From Streptomyces sp. CB01881 (GTDB lineage Bacteria > Actinomycetota > Actinomycetes > Streptomycetales > Streptomycetaceae): a stretch of DNA of 64,000 nucleotides. Every line of letters starts with the position of its first letter. Within the stretch, counting starts at the first letter, position 1. The notes below the pieces were generated by a model. The model ran no database searches and was not told the DNA's origin. It was given only the letters and a program-made list of their open reading frames with translations. Below, one piece after another: positions 41,210-50,261 of this stretch. The position numbers were made by a program, and so were the translations under genes. Location of the stretch: assembly GCF_002953255.1 (NCBI RefSeq), contig NZ_CP026498.1:7243629-7307628 (forward strand). Reading direction: 5' to 3'.

Positions 41210-42280
41210 TTACTCGGCGTCGGTCGTTCCCAGGGCCGCGAGCAGGCGCTGCTCCTTCGCCGGGACGATCCCCTGGAGGTGGTGAGCGCCCTTGCGGCCC
41301 TTGAGGCCGTCGGCATTGGTGTCCTCGGCGGGCTCGCGCTGCTGGAGCCAGGCCCAGGTGTCGCGCGCGGTCTCGGCGAACGGCCGGCAGCGGAGCCCGG
41401 CCTCCTGCGCCCGGGCGGTGTCGGCGAGCCAGACGGCCGCCATCTCCGGTATGTCCGGTGCCCAGAGCGGGAGTTCCAGCCACGGCTGGACGCTGTCCGG
41501 GCCCTCGGCCAGCAACGGGCCGTCCTCCACCCAGACCAGCTCGGCGCGCGGACGGCCGTCGGAGGGCTCGCCGGCCACTTCCCGGCAGGTGGCCAGGAAC
41601 CCCCCGAAGGTGACGTTTCCGGCCGGGGCGGTGGTGAGGTAGCGCCCGGTGTGCCCGGCGGTCACCACCCCGATGCCGAAGGCGGCGAAGTCTCGGACGT
41701 CGATCACCTGCATCGCGCGCTCCGGGTCGCCCGGCGCCAGCACCGGGCCGCCGCGGGCCATCCGCTCCAGCCACCAGGGCAGGCGGCCGCCGGTCTCGTA
41801 CGGGCCGATCAGCAGCCCGCTGTTGAGGATCAGCGTGCGTCCGGCGCCGAAGTGTTCCAGCACCGCGCGCTCGCAGCCGGCCTTCAGCGCATTGCTGAAC
41901 GGCTGGTCGGCCGGGGTGTCGGCGGGGCAGGGGTGCAGCGGCGACTCCTCGTTCACCACCTGGCCCGGCCAGTCGGCGAAGGCGTGCACGGAGGAGACGA
42001 AGGTGTAGCGGTCGGCGTGCTCGCGCAGCAGCCGGGCGGAGATCACGGTCTGGGCGGGCTGCTGCGCCGAGGTGTCGACGACGGCGTCCCAGTGCCGCCC
42101 CTCGACCAGCTGCGTCAGGTCGTCGGCGGAGTCCCGCTCGCCCCGGATGGCCTCGACCCCGGGGAGGTCGGCATAGGAGCGACCGCGAGTGAAGGTGGTC
42201 ACCTCGTGGCCCCGGGCGAGGGCCTCGGAGGCGAAGGCCCGTCCGAGGAAGGACGAACCGCCAAGCAGGAGGATTCTCAT
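41210..42280 (-). CDS. Extended SDR, NAD-dependent epimerase/dehydratase-like
   Basis: The 356-residue protein opens with the NAD(P)-binding MRILLLGGSSFLGRAFASEA (GxxGxxG variant GGSSFLG), followed by RYTFVSSVHAFADWP at the catalytic Ser region and an ALKAG Lys in place of the usual YxxxK Tyr/Lys pair. The C-terminal domain is typical of extended SDRs. It may be a reductase, an epimerase or a non-catalytic relative. The 3' end of this gene is 87 bases from the end of the prenyl synthase gene (convergent). Confidence 0.8.
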   Translation of the reverse strand: MRILLLGGSSFLGRAFASEALARGHEVTTFTRGRSYADLPGVEAIRGERDSADDLTQLVEGRHWDAVVDTSAQQPAQTVISARLLREHADRYTFVSSVHAFADWPGQVVNEESPLHPCPADTPADQPFSNALKAGCERAVLEHFGAGRTLILNSGLLIGPYETGGRLPWWLERMARGGPVLAPGDPERAMQVIDVRDFAAFGIGVVTAGHTGRYLTTAPAGNVTFGGFLATCREVAGEPSDGRPRAELVWVEDGPLLAEGPDSVQPWLELPLWAPDIPEMAAVWLADTARAQEAGLRCRPFAETARDTWAWLQQREPAEDTNADGLKGRKGAHHLQGIVPAKEQRLLAALGTTDAE

Positions 42281-42361
42281 ACCGGCAAGGCTGCCTCCAC
42301 CCGGCCGTCCGCATGCGCCCGTTCGCTTCCAGCGGAGGCAGGCCTGCGACGGGTACCGGAG

Positions 42362-42459
42362 CCCGTCGAGGTGCTGATCCAAGTGCCGAGGTTGATCTGC
42401 CCGTCGAGGCGCTGATCTGCCCGCCGAGGTGCTGGTCCGCCCGTCGAGGTGCTGATCCA
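42362..42459. repeat. 20-base minisatellite, five units
   Basis: Units resemble CCCGTCGAGGTGCTGATCCA. The first (42362-42381) and last (42440-42459) are identical; the second is shortened to 18 bases, and the others vary at 2-5 positions. It lies upstream of both divergent genes (SDR and DUF1254). Confidence 0.85.
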
Positions 42460-42537
42460 ATCGGGCCCGCATAGCATCCCCGTGTACCGATATGTCTGAT
42501 TTAAGAACGATGCTTCGGCACTGGGGAGAGCGACAGC

Positions 42538-43863
42538 ATGGTCAACCCGGCACTCGTGGACCCGGCCACCATCCGCGCGACCGCCGCCGAGGCATGGGTC
42601 CGCGGCTATCCGATCCTGCAGAACTACCGCACCCTGTACGCGCAGGCCGTGGACGACGCGGACCCGAGGTACGTCGGGGGCTTCGGTGTCTTCCGGCACT
42701 ATCCGCAGCCCTTCACCCCGGCCAACACCGACATCGTCACCCCCAACAACGACACCCCCTACTCGTGGGCCTGGCTCGACCTGCGGGCCGAGCCGTGGGT
42801 GGTCTCCGTCCCCGCCTCGGACCGCTACTACGTCGTCCCCCTGCACGAACTCGACACCGTGTACGCCGGGTTCATCGGCACCCGGGTCACCGGCCAGGAG
42901 GCCGGCGACTACCTCGTGGCGGGCCCCGACTGGCAGGGCGAGGCACCCGAGGGGATCAAGGGCGTCATCCGCACCGCCACCCGGCTGATCGGCATCGTCG
43001 GCCGCACCTACCTCGCCGGGACCTCACCCGAGGACGTGGAGGAGCTGGAGCGGATCCAGCGGCAGTACCAGCTGCGCCCGCTGCACGAGTACGCCGGCAC
43101 CCCGGCGCCGCCGCCGGCCCCGCACCCGGTCTGGCCGGTCTGGCGCGAGGAGGTGATGGACTCCATCGAGTTCCTCGGCTTCCTCGACTTCCTGCTCGGG
43201 TTCTTCCCGGCCCCGCCGGCCGAGGCCGACCTGCGCGGGCGCCTCACCGACCTCGGCGTCGACGGCCGCGGCGAGTTCGAGCCCGCCGCCCTGCCGCTGG
43301 AGGTCCGCGCCGAGATCGAGCGCGGCATCGCCGACGGCCGCGCCGAGCTCGACCGCGCCGCCCGCGAGACCTCCGGCTCCACCGGCCTCTTCGGCACCCG
43401 CGAGCAGGTCGGCACCGCGTACCTGAAGCAGGCGCTCGGCGCGATGGAGGGCCTGTACGGGCTGCCCGTCGAGGAGGCCTGGTACAGCGGCTGGCTCGCC
43501 GACAGCGAGGGCGGCCGGCCACCGAACGCCAGCAACCACGACTACATGCTCCGGTTCGCCCCGGACCGGCTGCCGCCCGCACGGTTCTTCTGGTCGGTCA
43601 CCATGTACGCCCTGCCGGAGCGTCTGCTGGTCGACAACACGCTGGACCGGTACTCGATCGGCGACCGGACCCCCGGACTGGTCCGCGACGCGGACGGCGG
43701 CCTCACGCTCTACGTCCAGCACAAGCGGCCAGCCGACGCCCAGCACTCGGCCAACTGGCTGCCCGCGCCGGACGGCCCGTTCACCGTGGTCATCCGGCTC
43801 TACGGCCCGGACGAGTCGGTCCTCGACGGCCGCTGGACGCTCCCGCCGCTGACGCCGCGCTGA
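42538..43863 (+). CDS. DUF1254/DUF1214-domain protein, copy 1
   Basis: The 441-residue protein has an N-terminal DUF1254 domain (AEAWVRGYPILQNYRTLYAQ; NTDIVTPNNDTPYSWAWLDL; SDRYYVVPLHELDT) and a C-terminal DUF1214 domain (FFWSVTMYALPERLLVDNTL; YSIGDRTPGLVRDADGGLTL; NWLPAPDGPFTVVIRLYGPD). Function is unknown; there is no signal peptide. A TTCGGCACTGGGGAGAG segment before ATG 42538 supplies a GGGAGAG ribosome site. A paralogue follows at 44014, so this is a tandem family expansion. Confidence 0.85.
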   Translation: MVNPALVDPATIRATAAEAWVRGYPILQNYRTLYAQAVDDADPRYVGGFGVFRHYPQPFTPANTDIVTPNNDTPYSWAWLDLRAEPWVVSVPASDRYYVVPLHELDTVYAGFIGTRVTGQEAGDYLVAGPDWQGEAPEGIKGVIRTATRLIGIVGRTYLAGTSPEDVEELERIQRQYQLRPLHEYAGTPAPPPAPHPVWPVWREEVMDSIEFLGFLDFLLGFFPAPPAEADLRGRLTDLGVDGRGEFEPAALPLEVRAEIERGIADGRAELDRAARETSGSTGLFGTREQVGTAYLKQALGAMEGLYGLPVEEAWYSGWLADSEGGRPPNASNHDYMLRFAPDRLPPARFFWSVTMYALPERLLVDNTLDRYSIGDRTPGLVRDADGGLTLYVQHKRPADAQHSANWLPAPDGPFTVVIRLYGPDESVLDGRWTLPPLTPR

Positions 43864-44013
43864 CGCCACGCCGATCGGGCGCCCCACCCCCACTCCGCGC
43901 CGCCCGCCCGCGCCGCCCGTCCGCCCGGACCTGCGTTCCACGTGCCCGCCCGTGGGGACCCGTGCCACCCGTCCGCCCACCCGTAGCCATGCCGGACCCG
44001 AGAAGGACTCCCG

Positions 44014-45348
44014 ATGACCCAGCCCGAGCTGGAGGCCCTGGCCGCCGACGCCTACGTCTACGGCTACCCCCTGGTCTCCGACCTCACCATGGTCGAGCGC
44101 TTCACCGAGGGCGGCATGGGCATCCTGCCGGCGGCTCCGTTCAACCGGGTCAGCCATGCCGGGCGGCTGGTCGGACCGGACGACCCGTTCGTCTCCGTCA
44201 ACAACGACACCGTCTACTCGGTCGCCCAGCTCGACCTCTCCGAGGGCCCGCAGGTGCTGCACGTGCCGGACACCGACGGGGCGTACTACGTCCTGCAGTT
44301 CGTCGACGCGTGGACCGACAACTTCGCCTACGTCGGCCGCCGGGCCACCGGTACCGGCGCGCAGACCTGGTTGATCGTCCCGCCCGGCTGGCACGGCACC
44401 CCCACGGACCACGAGCACGTGATCGTCTCGCCGACCACGGTGGCCAGCATCGTCGGCCGCTTCGCCTGCACCGGCCCCGAGGACCTCCCGCGCGTCCGCG
44501 CCCTCCAGGAAGGGCTGACGCTCGAACCGCTGGAGCCGGGCGGGCTCGCCGCCGGGCTGCCCGGACCGGACCCGGAGGTGCCCGAGCGGCTGGCGTTCTT
44601 CGAACGGCTCCGGGTCTGGATGGCGGCCTTCCCGCCGGCCGCCCCGGACGTCGACTACCAGCAGCGGTTCGCCCCGCTCGGCTTGCTCGACACCGGGCCC
44701 TCGCCGTACCGGGCCGCCGCGCCCGAGTGGACGCTCGCCCTGCTCAAGGGCCTGGCTGCCGGCCGCGAACGGGTCGAGGACGCCATCCGGCCGCCGGAGG
44801 ACCACCCGGCCGGCGAGTGGCGGACCGCCCTGCACCTGTTCGACTACAACATCGACTTCCTCGGCCCCGGCACGATCGACGAGCCCGACTGGCGCATCCC
44901 CGACCGCCGCGCCGCCTACCTCAGCCGGGCCGCCGCCGCCCGCGCCGGCCTCTGGGGCAACCACGCGTACGAGGCGGTGTACGCGATGACCTCCGACGAC
45001 GCGGACGGGCACCCGCTCAACGGCGCCCACACGTACACGCTGCGCTTCGACCAGCCCCCGCCGGCCGACGCCTTCTGGTCCGTCACCATGTACGGCCTGC
45101 CCGAGCACTACCTCGTGGCGAACCCGGTCGGGCGGTACTCGATCGGCGACCGCACCCCCGGCCTGGTCCACGGCGAGGACGGGTCGCTGACGCTCCGGCT
45201 CCAGCACGAGCAGCCCGAGGACCCGGCCGGGGCGGCGAACTGGCTGCCCGTCCCGGAGGGCGGGTTCCGCCCGATCATCCGGCTCTACCAGCCGGGGCCG
45301 ACCGTCCTGGACGGCACCTACCGGGTGCCGCCGATCCGGCGGAGCTGA
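44014..45348 (+). CDS. DUF1254/DUF1214-domain protein, copy 2
   Basis: The 444-residue protein has the same two-domain layout as the preceding gene: DAYVYGYPLVSDLTMVERFT, VSVNNDTVYSVAQLDLSEGP and YYVLQFVDAWTDNFAYVG, then FWSVTMYGLPEHYLVANPVG, YSIGDRTPGLVHGEDGSLTL and NWLPVPEGGFRPIIRLYQPG. The two are clearly related but strongly diverged outside these motifs, so the duplication is old. ATG 44014 has GAGAAGGA upstream. The 150 bases between the copies are GC-rich with no further gene. Confidence 0.85.
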   Translation: MTQPELEALAADAYVYGYPLVSDLTMVERFTEGGMGILPAAPFNRVSHAGRLVGPDDPFVSVNNDTVYSVAQLDLSEGPQVLHVPDTDGAYYVLQFVDAWTDNFAYVGRRATGTGAQTWLIVPPGWHGTPTDHEHVIVSPTTVASIVGRFACTGPEDLPRVRALQEGLTLEPLEPGGLAAGLPGPDPEVPERLAFFERLRVWMAAFPPAAPDVDYQQRFAPLGLLDTGPSPYRAAAPEWTLALLKGLAAGRERVEDAIRPPEDHPAGEWRTALHLFDYNIDFLGPGTIDEPDWRIPDRRAAYLSRAAAARAGLWGNHAYEAVYAMTSDDADGHPLNGAHTYTLRFDQPPPADAFWSVTMYGLPEHYLVANPVGRYSIGDRTPGLVHGEDGSLTLRLQHEQPEDPAGAANWLPVPEGGFRPIIRLYQPGPTVLDGTYRVPPIRRS

Positions 45349-45410
45349 GCCGCACCGGCACGGGAGCCGACGACCGGGCACGACCTGACGGCCGCGCCCG
45401 ACCTGACCGC

Positions 45411-45475
45411 CACGTACGACCGACGACCCGCGCAACCGAGGAGCACGTACGACCGACGCCCACGTACGACCCGAC
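45411..45475. repeat. CACGTACGACC repeats
   Basis: CACGTACGACC(C)GACG occurs three times (near 45411, 45443 and 45461) in the gap between the second DUF1254 gene and the GAP-family gene. Confidence 0.8.
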
Positions 45476-45544
45476 GACCACGCGTAGGCGAGGGCCGGGC
45501 ACGGAGCCGGCGAGCTGCCGTCGTACCGACGAAGGGATGCAGGG

Positions 45545-46216
45545 ATGGGCGACGCCGTCGGCCAGATGCTGGTCTCGGCCATGGGCATCGCGATCAGCCC
45601 GATGCCGTTGATCGCGATGATCCTGATGCTGGCCACCCCGAAGGGGAAGGCGAACGGCCTGGCCTTCACGGCCGGTTGGGTGGTGGCGCTGGCGGCCGTG
45701 GTCGGCGTGGTCGTGGCGGCCGGTTCGGGGCTGAGCGCCGGATCCCCCAAGCCGGCCTGGGCCTGGTGGCTCAAGCTGGCGCTGGGTGTGCTGTTCCTGC
45801 TGCTGGGCCTCAGGCAGTGGCGGGACCGCCCGCGTGAGGGGCACGTGCACGGCCCGCCGAAGTGGATGCAGGCGATCGACCGGTTCACCCCGCGCAAGGC
45901 GGCCGGTCTGGCGGCCGTCCTGGTCGCGGCCAACCCGAAGAACCTGGTGCTGGCGGTCGGCGGCGCCGTCTCCATCGCGACCAGTACGGCCTCCGGCGGC
46001 GGCAAGGCGGTCGCGGCCGCGCTGATGGTGCTGATCGGCTCGCTCTGCACGCTGCTGCCGCTGGGGGTCTACCTGTTCGGCGGGGACCGGTCGGCCCGGG
46101 TGCTGGGGGAGTGGAAGGCGTGGATGGCGGCGCACAACGCGGCGATCATGGTCGTGGTCCTGATCGTCCTCGGCGCGAAGTACACCGGCGACGCGATCTC
46201 GGGCCTGACGACGTAG
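45545..46216 (+). CDS. GAP-family (Sap-like) integral membrane protein
   Basis: The 223-residue protein has about six membrane segments (MGIAISPMPLIAMILMLATP, GLAFTAGWVVALAAVVGVVV, LKLALGVLFLLLGLRQW, AAVLVAANPKNLVLAVGGAV, then two more). The pattern fits the GAP/Sap (sulfolipid-1-addressing, LysE-superfamily-like) proteins implicated in lipid or glycolipid export in mycobacteria. Substrate here is unknown. Same strand as the two DUF1254 genes, 196 bases downstream. Confidence 0.82.
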   Translation: MGDAVGQMLVSAMGIAISPMPLIAMILMLATPKGKANGLAFTAGWVVALAAVVGVVVAAGSGLSAGSPKPAWAWWLKLALGVLFLLLGLRQWRDRPREGHVHGPPKWMQAIDRFTPRKAAGLAAVLVAANPKNLVLAVGGAVSIATSTASGGGKAVAAALMVLIGSLCTLLPLGVYLFGGDRSARVLGEWKAWMAAHNAAIMVVVLIVLGAKYTGDAISGLTT

Positions 46217-46298
46217 GGCCGTCCGTGCGCCGCCGCGCCCGACCGGCGCAGCCCGCCGTGTCCACCCCGCCCATCCTGCCAGCCGTGCCCCGACCGGC

Positions 46299-48410
46299 TC
46301 ACCGCGGCGACGCGGACCCGGTCGCCGCAGGGGCGGACGCACCCCCGGACGACGACGGCGGCGGCGACGACGGCGAGGCCGACGCCGTGCCGGTCGGCGC
46401 GGGTGTGCGGGTCGGCGCGGGCGACGAGGGAGCTCCCGTCGGCGAGGCCGTGGTGCCGGGGGAGGGCGGCGGTGAGCCGGGCGCGGTGCTCGGCCCGCCG
46501 GACGGAGTCCCGCCCGGCGACGCCGGTCCCGACGTCGGTCCCGCCGTCGGTCCCGACGTCGGTCCCGACGTCGGTCCCGACGTCGGTCCCGCCGTCGGCT
46601 CGGCCGGGGCCGAGGCGGAGCCGCCCCGGTGGTGCGGGCCGCCCTCCAGGGTCACCACGGCCTGTGAGGGCGGCAGCGCGATCCTCGCGGTCCAGTGCGT
46701 GCCCGGGGCGAGGTCCTCGTCGACGGTGACGATCACGGTGATCCGCTGGCCCGGGGCGAGCGTTCCGGCTTCCCGGCTGAGCCGGAGCCAGGCGGCGTCC
46801 ACCTCGGCGTGCCAGCGGATCTCGGTGACCCCGGAGTTGGTGAGGGTGAGAACGGTCCGGTTCCCGTACTCGCCGGCCTCGACGGTCAGCAGCCCGGCCG
46901 GAGCGGGCCCGGGGGCTCCCGGCCCGCCGCCTCCGGGGCCGGCCGCCGCACCGGCCACGGGTGCCGGTGCGGCGACCAGCGTCGGACTGCCGAGCGGAGT
47001 CGCGCCGTGCGCCGGAACCGGGATGGCCGGCCCCTGAATCCCCGGAAGCAACGTTTCTGCACGGAGCGGTCCGGCCCCGGCAAGCTCCAGCCCGGCCACC
47101 GCGGGAGCCGCCCCGACGGCACCCACCACCCCGCCGACCTGCCCGACCTGCCCGGCCTGACCGGGCTCCCCGCCGGCGCCCCCGGACCCGCCCGGCCGGC
47201 GGCCGGCGGCCCGCTGGTCGTCCTCGACCCGGACGGAGGAGACCGCCGCGGCAGCCCCGGCCCCGCCGCCACCCCGGTGGCCGGCCCAGAGCGCGACCAC
47301 CGGGGCCGCCAGCACCGCAGCCAGCACGCCCGTGGTCACCACCCGCCGGCGCACCGCCGGTCCGCGGCGCGCGTCCGGCGCGCGGTGACGGGGGAACCCG
47401 CCCTGGTCGAACCGCAGGCCGGGCTCGACCACCGGGGCCGGGACCGCCGTCCGCCGCGCCGCCGGGGCCCCGGTCGCGCGCGGCAGGAACAGCACCCCGC
47501 CGTGCCGGACGGCCCCGCCCGCCGGCGCTGCCGTCCGTACGGCGGGAGCGGACGGCGCGGTGAGCACGGGCAGGCCCGAGAGGCCCGTCGTCCCCTCCGT
47601 TACCTCACCCGCCACCCGCTCGGTGGTGCCCCGGCAGGTCGGGCAGTCCACCACGTGCTGCACCAGCTCGCGGCGCAGTGCCGGGCCGAGTACCCAGTCC
47701 CGCCAGCTCTCCGCGCCGGCCCCGCCGAGCCGGTCCAGCTCGGGGCAGCTGCCGACGCCGAGCACCAGCAGCGCCGTCCTGGTCCGGCCGACCTCCGCCT
47801 CGGCCGAGGCGAGCAGCGCACGGGACGTCTCGAACGGGACGCCCAGCACGGCCGCCACCTCGATCGGGGTGAGCCGGTGGCGGACCGACAGCTCCAGGGC
47901 CTCGCGCTGCTCGGGGTCGGTGCCGGCCGCCTCGGGCCAGGCGAGCGAGGCCAGCTCGCGCCGCCGCCTGGCAGCCTCGGCCGTCGGCACGCCCGCCCCC
48001 GCGCCCGAGGGGCCGGAGACGACGCCCGGCGAAGCGGAGACGCCCGGCGAACCGGGGACGCCCGGCGAACCGGAGACCACGCCTGTCGGGCCGGAGAGCA
48101 CGCCCGTAGGACTGGAGACCAAGCCCGTAGGACCGGCGCCGGCCCCGGGAAGCCCGCCACCGGACCCCGCGCCGTCCCCCATCCGCCGCAGGCAGGAGTA
48201 CCGCGCCAGCGAGTACAGCCAGGCCCGCACCATCCCGGGCTCCGCCAGCCGCGTCCCGTGCCGCAGCGCCAGCTCGCGCACCTCGCGCAGGGCGGCCGCG
48301 GCCGCGTCGTGCTCGCACAGCACCGAGAGGCAGTAGGTGAACAGACCGTCCACCTGCCGCTCGTACGCCGCGAGCACGGGGTCGCGCGGCCCTTCAGTAC
48401 TCGTTGTCAC
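46299..48410 (-). CDS. Membrane protein joining sigma-like, zinc anti-sigma-like and BACON-like regions
   Basis: Reading along 703 residues: a sigma-70 region 2-like segment (residues 8-75: RDPVLAAYERQVDGLFTYCL, MVRAWLYSLARYSCLRRM); a Gly/Ser/Pro repeat linker; a region 4-like helix-turn-helix (about 150-215: RHRLTPIEVAAVLGVPFETS); a zinc anti-sigma motif H-x3-C-x2-C (VQHVVDCPTCRGTT); one membrane segment (VVTTGVLAAVLAAPVVALWA); a long linker; a BACON-like beta domain (LTVEAGEYGNRTVLTLTNSG ... APGQRITVIVTVDED); and a Thr/Ser/Pro tail with GPTS repeats. A sigma and its anti-sigma may thus be one membrane-tethered chain. GTG 48410 follows TACCGT by 7 bases (leaderless). Confidence 0.75.
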   Translation of the reverse strand: MTTSTEGPRDPVLAAYERQVDGLFTYCLSVLCEHDAAAAALREVRELALRHGTRLAEPGMVRAWLYSLARYSCLRRMGDGAGSGGGLPGAGAGPTGLVSSPTGVLSGPTGVVSGSPGVPGSPGVSASPGVVSGPSGAGAGVPTAEAARRRRELASLAWPEAAGTDPEQREALELSVRHRLTPIEVAAVLGVPFETSRALLASAEAEVGRTRTALLVLGVGSCPELDRLGGAGAESWRDWVLGPALRRELVQHVVDCPTCRGTTERVAGEVTEGTTGLSGLPVLTAPSAPAVRTAAPAGGAVRHGGVLFLPRATGAPAARRTAVPAPVVEPGLRFDQGGFPRHRAPDARRGPAVRRRVVTTGVLAAVLAAPVVALWAGHRGGGGAGAAAAVSSVRVEDDQRAAGRRPGGSGGAGGEPGQAGQVGQVGGVVGAVGAAPAVAGLELAGAGPLRAETLLPGIQGPAIPVPAHGATPLGSPTLVAAPAPVAGAAAGPGGGGPGAPGPAPAGLLTVEAGEYGNRTVLTLTNSGVTEIRWHAEVDAAWLRLSREAGTLAPGQRITVIVTVDEDLAPGTHWTARIALPPSQAVVTLEGGPHHRGGSASAPAEPTAGPTSGPTSGPTSGPTAGPTSGPASPGGTPSGGPSTAPGSPPPSPGTTASPTGAPSSPAPTRTPAPTGTASASPSSPPPSSSGGASAPAATGSASPR
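46519..46602. repeat. 12-base tandem repeat inside the BACON-protein gene
   Basis: Seven units of about GACGTCGGTCCC encode the GPTS/GPTA repeats in the extracellular tail. In-frame length variation between strains would be expected. Confidence 0.9.
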
Positions 48411-48609
48411 CCGCCCGACGGTAGAGAGACGGGGCGCCGAGTCCGCGCCATTCCCTGCTGTTGTACTTCTTTCGGGTAACAACATCGCCCATTCGTGGAC
48501 CTTCCACGAGCCCCCGCGTCCGGTCCCGCGCCCCCTGCCCGCCCCGGTCCGCGCCCCCTGCCCACCCGGCCCGCGGCCCGTTGTCGTACCCAGGCGCTAC
48601 GGTGACCGC

Positions 48610-50121
48610 ATGGCTGCCCGCACCAAGACCACCGCCAAGCCGCGCCCGGCGTACCGCTGCACCGAGTGCGGCAACCAGCTGCCCAAATGGGTCGGCCGGT
48701 GCCCGGAGTGCAACGCCTGGGGCACGGTCGAGGAGTACGGCGCCGTCCCGATCCGGACGACGGCCGCCGGCCCGGTCAGCGCGCCCGCCCGCCCGATCGC
48801 CCAGGTGGACGGTCAGGTGGCGACGGCCCGCTCCACCGGCGTGCCCGAGCTGGACCGGGTGCTCGGCGGCGGCCTGGTCCCGGGCGCCGTGGTGCTGCTG
48901 GCCGGTGAGCCGGGTGTCGGCAAGTCCACCCTGCTGCTGGACGTCGCGGCCAAGGCGGCCTCCGCCCAGCACCGCACGCTCTACGTCACCGGTGAGGAGT
49001 CGGCCGGCCAGGTCCGGTTGCGCGCGGACCGGATCAACGCCCTCTCCGACCACCTCTACCTCGCCGCCGAGTCCGACCTCGGCGCCGTCCTCGGGCACAT
49101 CGAGGCGGTCGGTCCCGGCCTGCTGATCCTGGACTCGGTGCAGACCATCGCCTCCGCGGAGCTGGACGGCGCCCCCGGCGGCCCGGCGCAGGTCCGCGAG
49201 GTGGCGGGCGCGCTGATCCGGGCGTCCAAGGAGCGCGGCATGGCCACCCTGCTGGTCGGCCACGTCACCAAGGACGGCCAGATCGCCGGCCCCCGCCTGC
49301 TGGAGCACCTGGTGGACGTGGTGCTCAGCTTCGAGGGGGACCGGCACGCCCGGCTGCGCCTCATCCGCGGGGTCAAGAACCGCTACGGCGCCACCGACGA
49401 AGTGGGCTGCTTCGAGCTCCACGACGAGGGCATCGTCGGCCTGGCCGACCCGTCCGGCCTCTTCCTGACCAGGCGTGACAAGCCCGTCCCGGGCACCTGC
49501 CTCACCGTCACCCTGGAGGGCAAGCGCCCGTTGGTGGCCGAGGTGCAGGCGCTGATGGTGGATTCGCAGATCCCGTCCCCGCGCCGGACGACCTCGGGCC
49601 TGGAGTCGCCCCGGATCGCGATGATCCTGGCCGTGGTCGAGCGGCACGGCGGGGTCAAGCTCGGCAAGCAGGACATCTACACCGCGACGGTGGGCGGGGT
49701 GAAGCTGAGCGAGCCGTCCGCCGACCTCGCGGTCGCGCTCGCGGTGGCCAGCTCCTCCACCGACACCCCGCTCCCGAGCAACCTGGTGGCCATCGGCGAG
49801 GTCGGCCTGGCGGGCGAGGTGCGGCGGGTGACGGGTGTGCAGCGGCGCCTGGCCGAGGCGCACCGGCTGGGCTTCACCCACGCCCTGGTCCCGCCGGACC
49901 CGGGCAAGGTGCCGCCGGGGATGAAGGTGGTCGAGGTCGCGGACATCGGCGAGGCGCTGCGGGCCATCCCGGGCCGCCGCCGGGCCGCCGCCAAGCCGCG
50001 CGGTGAGGCACCGTCGGCGCCGCCCACTCCGCGCCGGGCCGCCTCCGCACCCCCCGTCGCGGCCCACCCGGAGGAGCTGATGGAGGGCTGGGAGCCGCTC
50101 GACTCGGACGAACTGCGCTGA
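48610..50121 (+). CDS. radA: DNA repair protein RadA
   Basis: The 503-residue RecA-like ATPase promotes branch migration in recombination repair. It has the four-cysteine zinc finger YRCTECGNQLPKWVGRCPEC, Walker A GEPGVGKST, the RadA-specific KNRYG motif (RGVKNRYGATDE), and a C-terminal Lon-like domain (LPSNLVAIGEVGLAGEVRRV). TACGGT (48598-48603) lies 6 bases before ATG 48610, so it is probably leaderless. disA follows 140 bases downstream; radA-disA linkage is conserved, and RadA is reported to restrain DisA in Bacillus. Confidence 0.96.
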   Translation: MAARTKTTAKPRPAYRCTECGNQLPKWVGRCPECNAWGTVEEYGAVPIRTTAAGPVSAPARPIAQVDGQVATARSTGVPELDRVLGGGLVPGAVVLLAGEPGVGKSTLLLDVAAKAASAQHRTLYVTGEESAGQVRLRADRINALSDHLYLAAESDLGAVLGHIEAVGPGLLILDSVQTIASAELDGAPGGPAQVREVAGALIRASKERGMATLLVGHVTKDGQIAGPRLLEHLVDVVLSFEGDRHARLRLIRGVKNRYGATDEVGCFELHDEGIVGLADPSGLFLTRRDKPVPGTCLTVTLEGKRPLVAEVQALMVDSQIPSPRRTTSGLESPRIAMILAVVERHGGVKLGKQDIYTATVGGVKLSEPSADLAVALAVASSSTDTPLPSNLVAIGEVGLAGEVRRVTGVQRRLAEAHRLGFTHALVPPDPGKVPPGMKVVEVADIGEALRAIPGRRRAAAKPRGEAPSAPPTPRRAASAPPVAAHPEELMEGWEPLDSDELR

Positions 50122-50261
50122 CCCAAGCCCTGTCGTTGCCGCACGCAGTTAGACTTTCCCCTGTCTCATTGGTGATAAGGCAGTACTAAGCGACAGAGCA
50201 ACAGACCGTAGGCCGGCGCACGGCGCGAGGCGCGCGGTACGGGGTCGACCGGAGGAGTCAC

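Noticed and set aside
42362..42459. 20-base repeats considered as CRISPR repeats
   Set aside because: Units abut with no unique spacers and no cas genes are present.
46519..46602. 12-base tandem repeats resembling a short CRISPR-like array
   Set aside because: They are contiguous, have no spacers, and encode GPTS repeats in frame.
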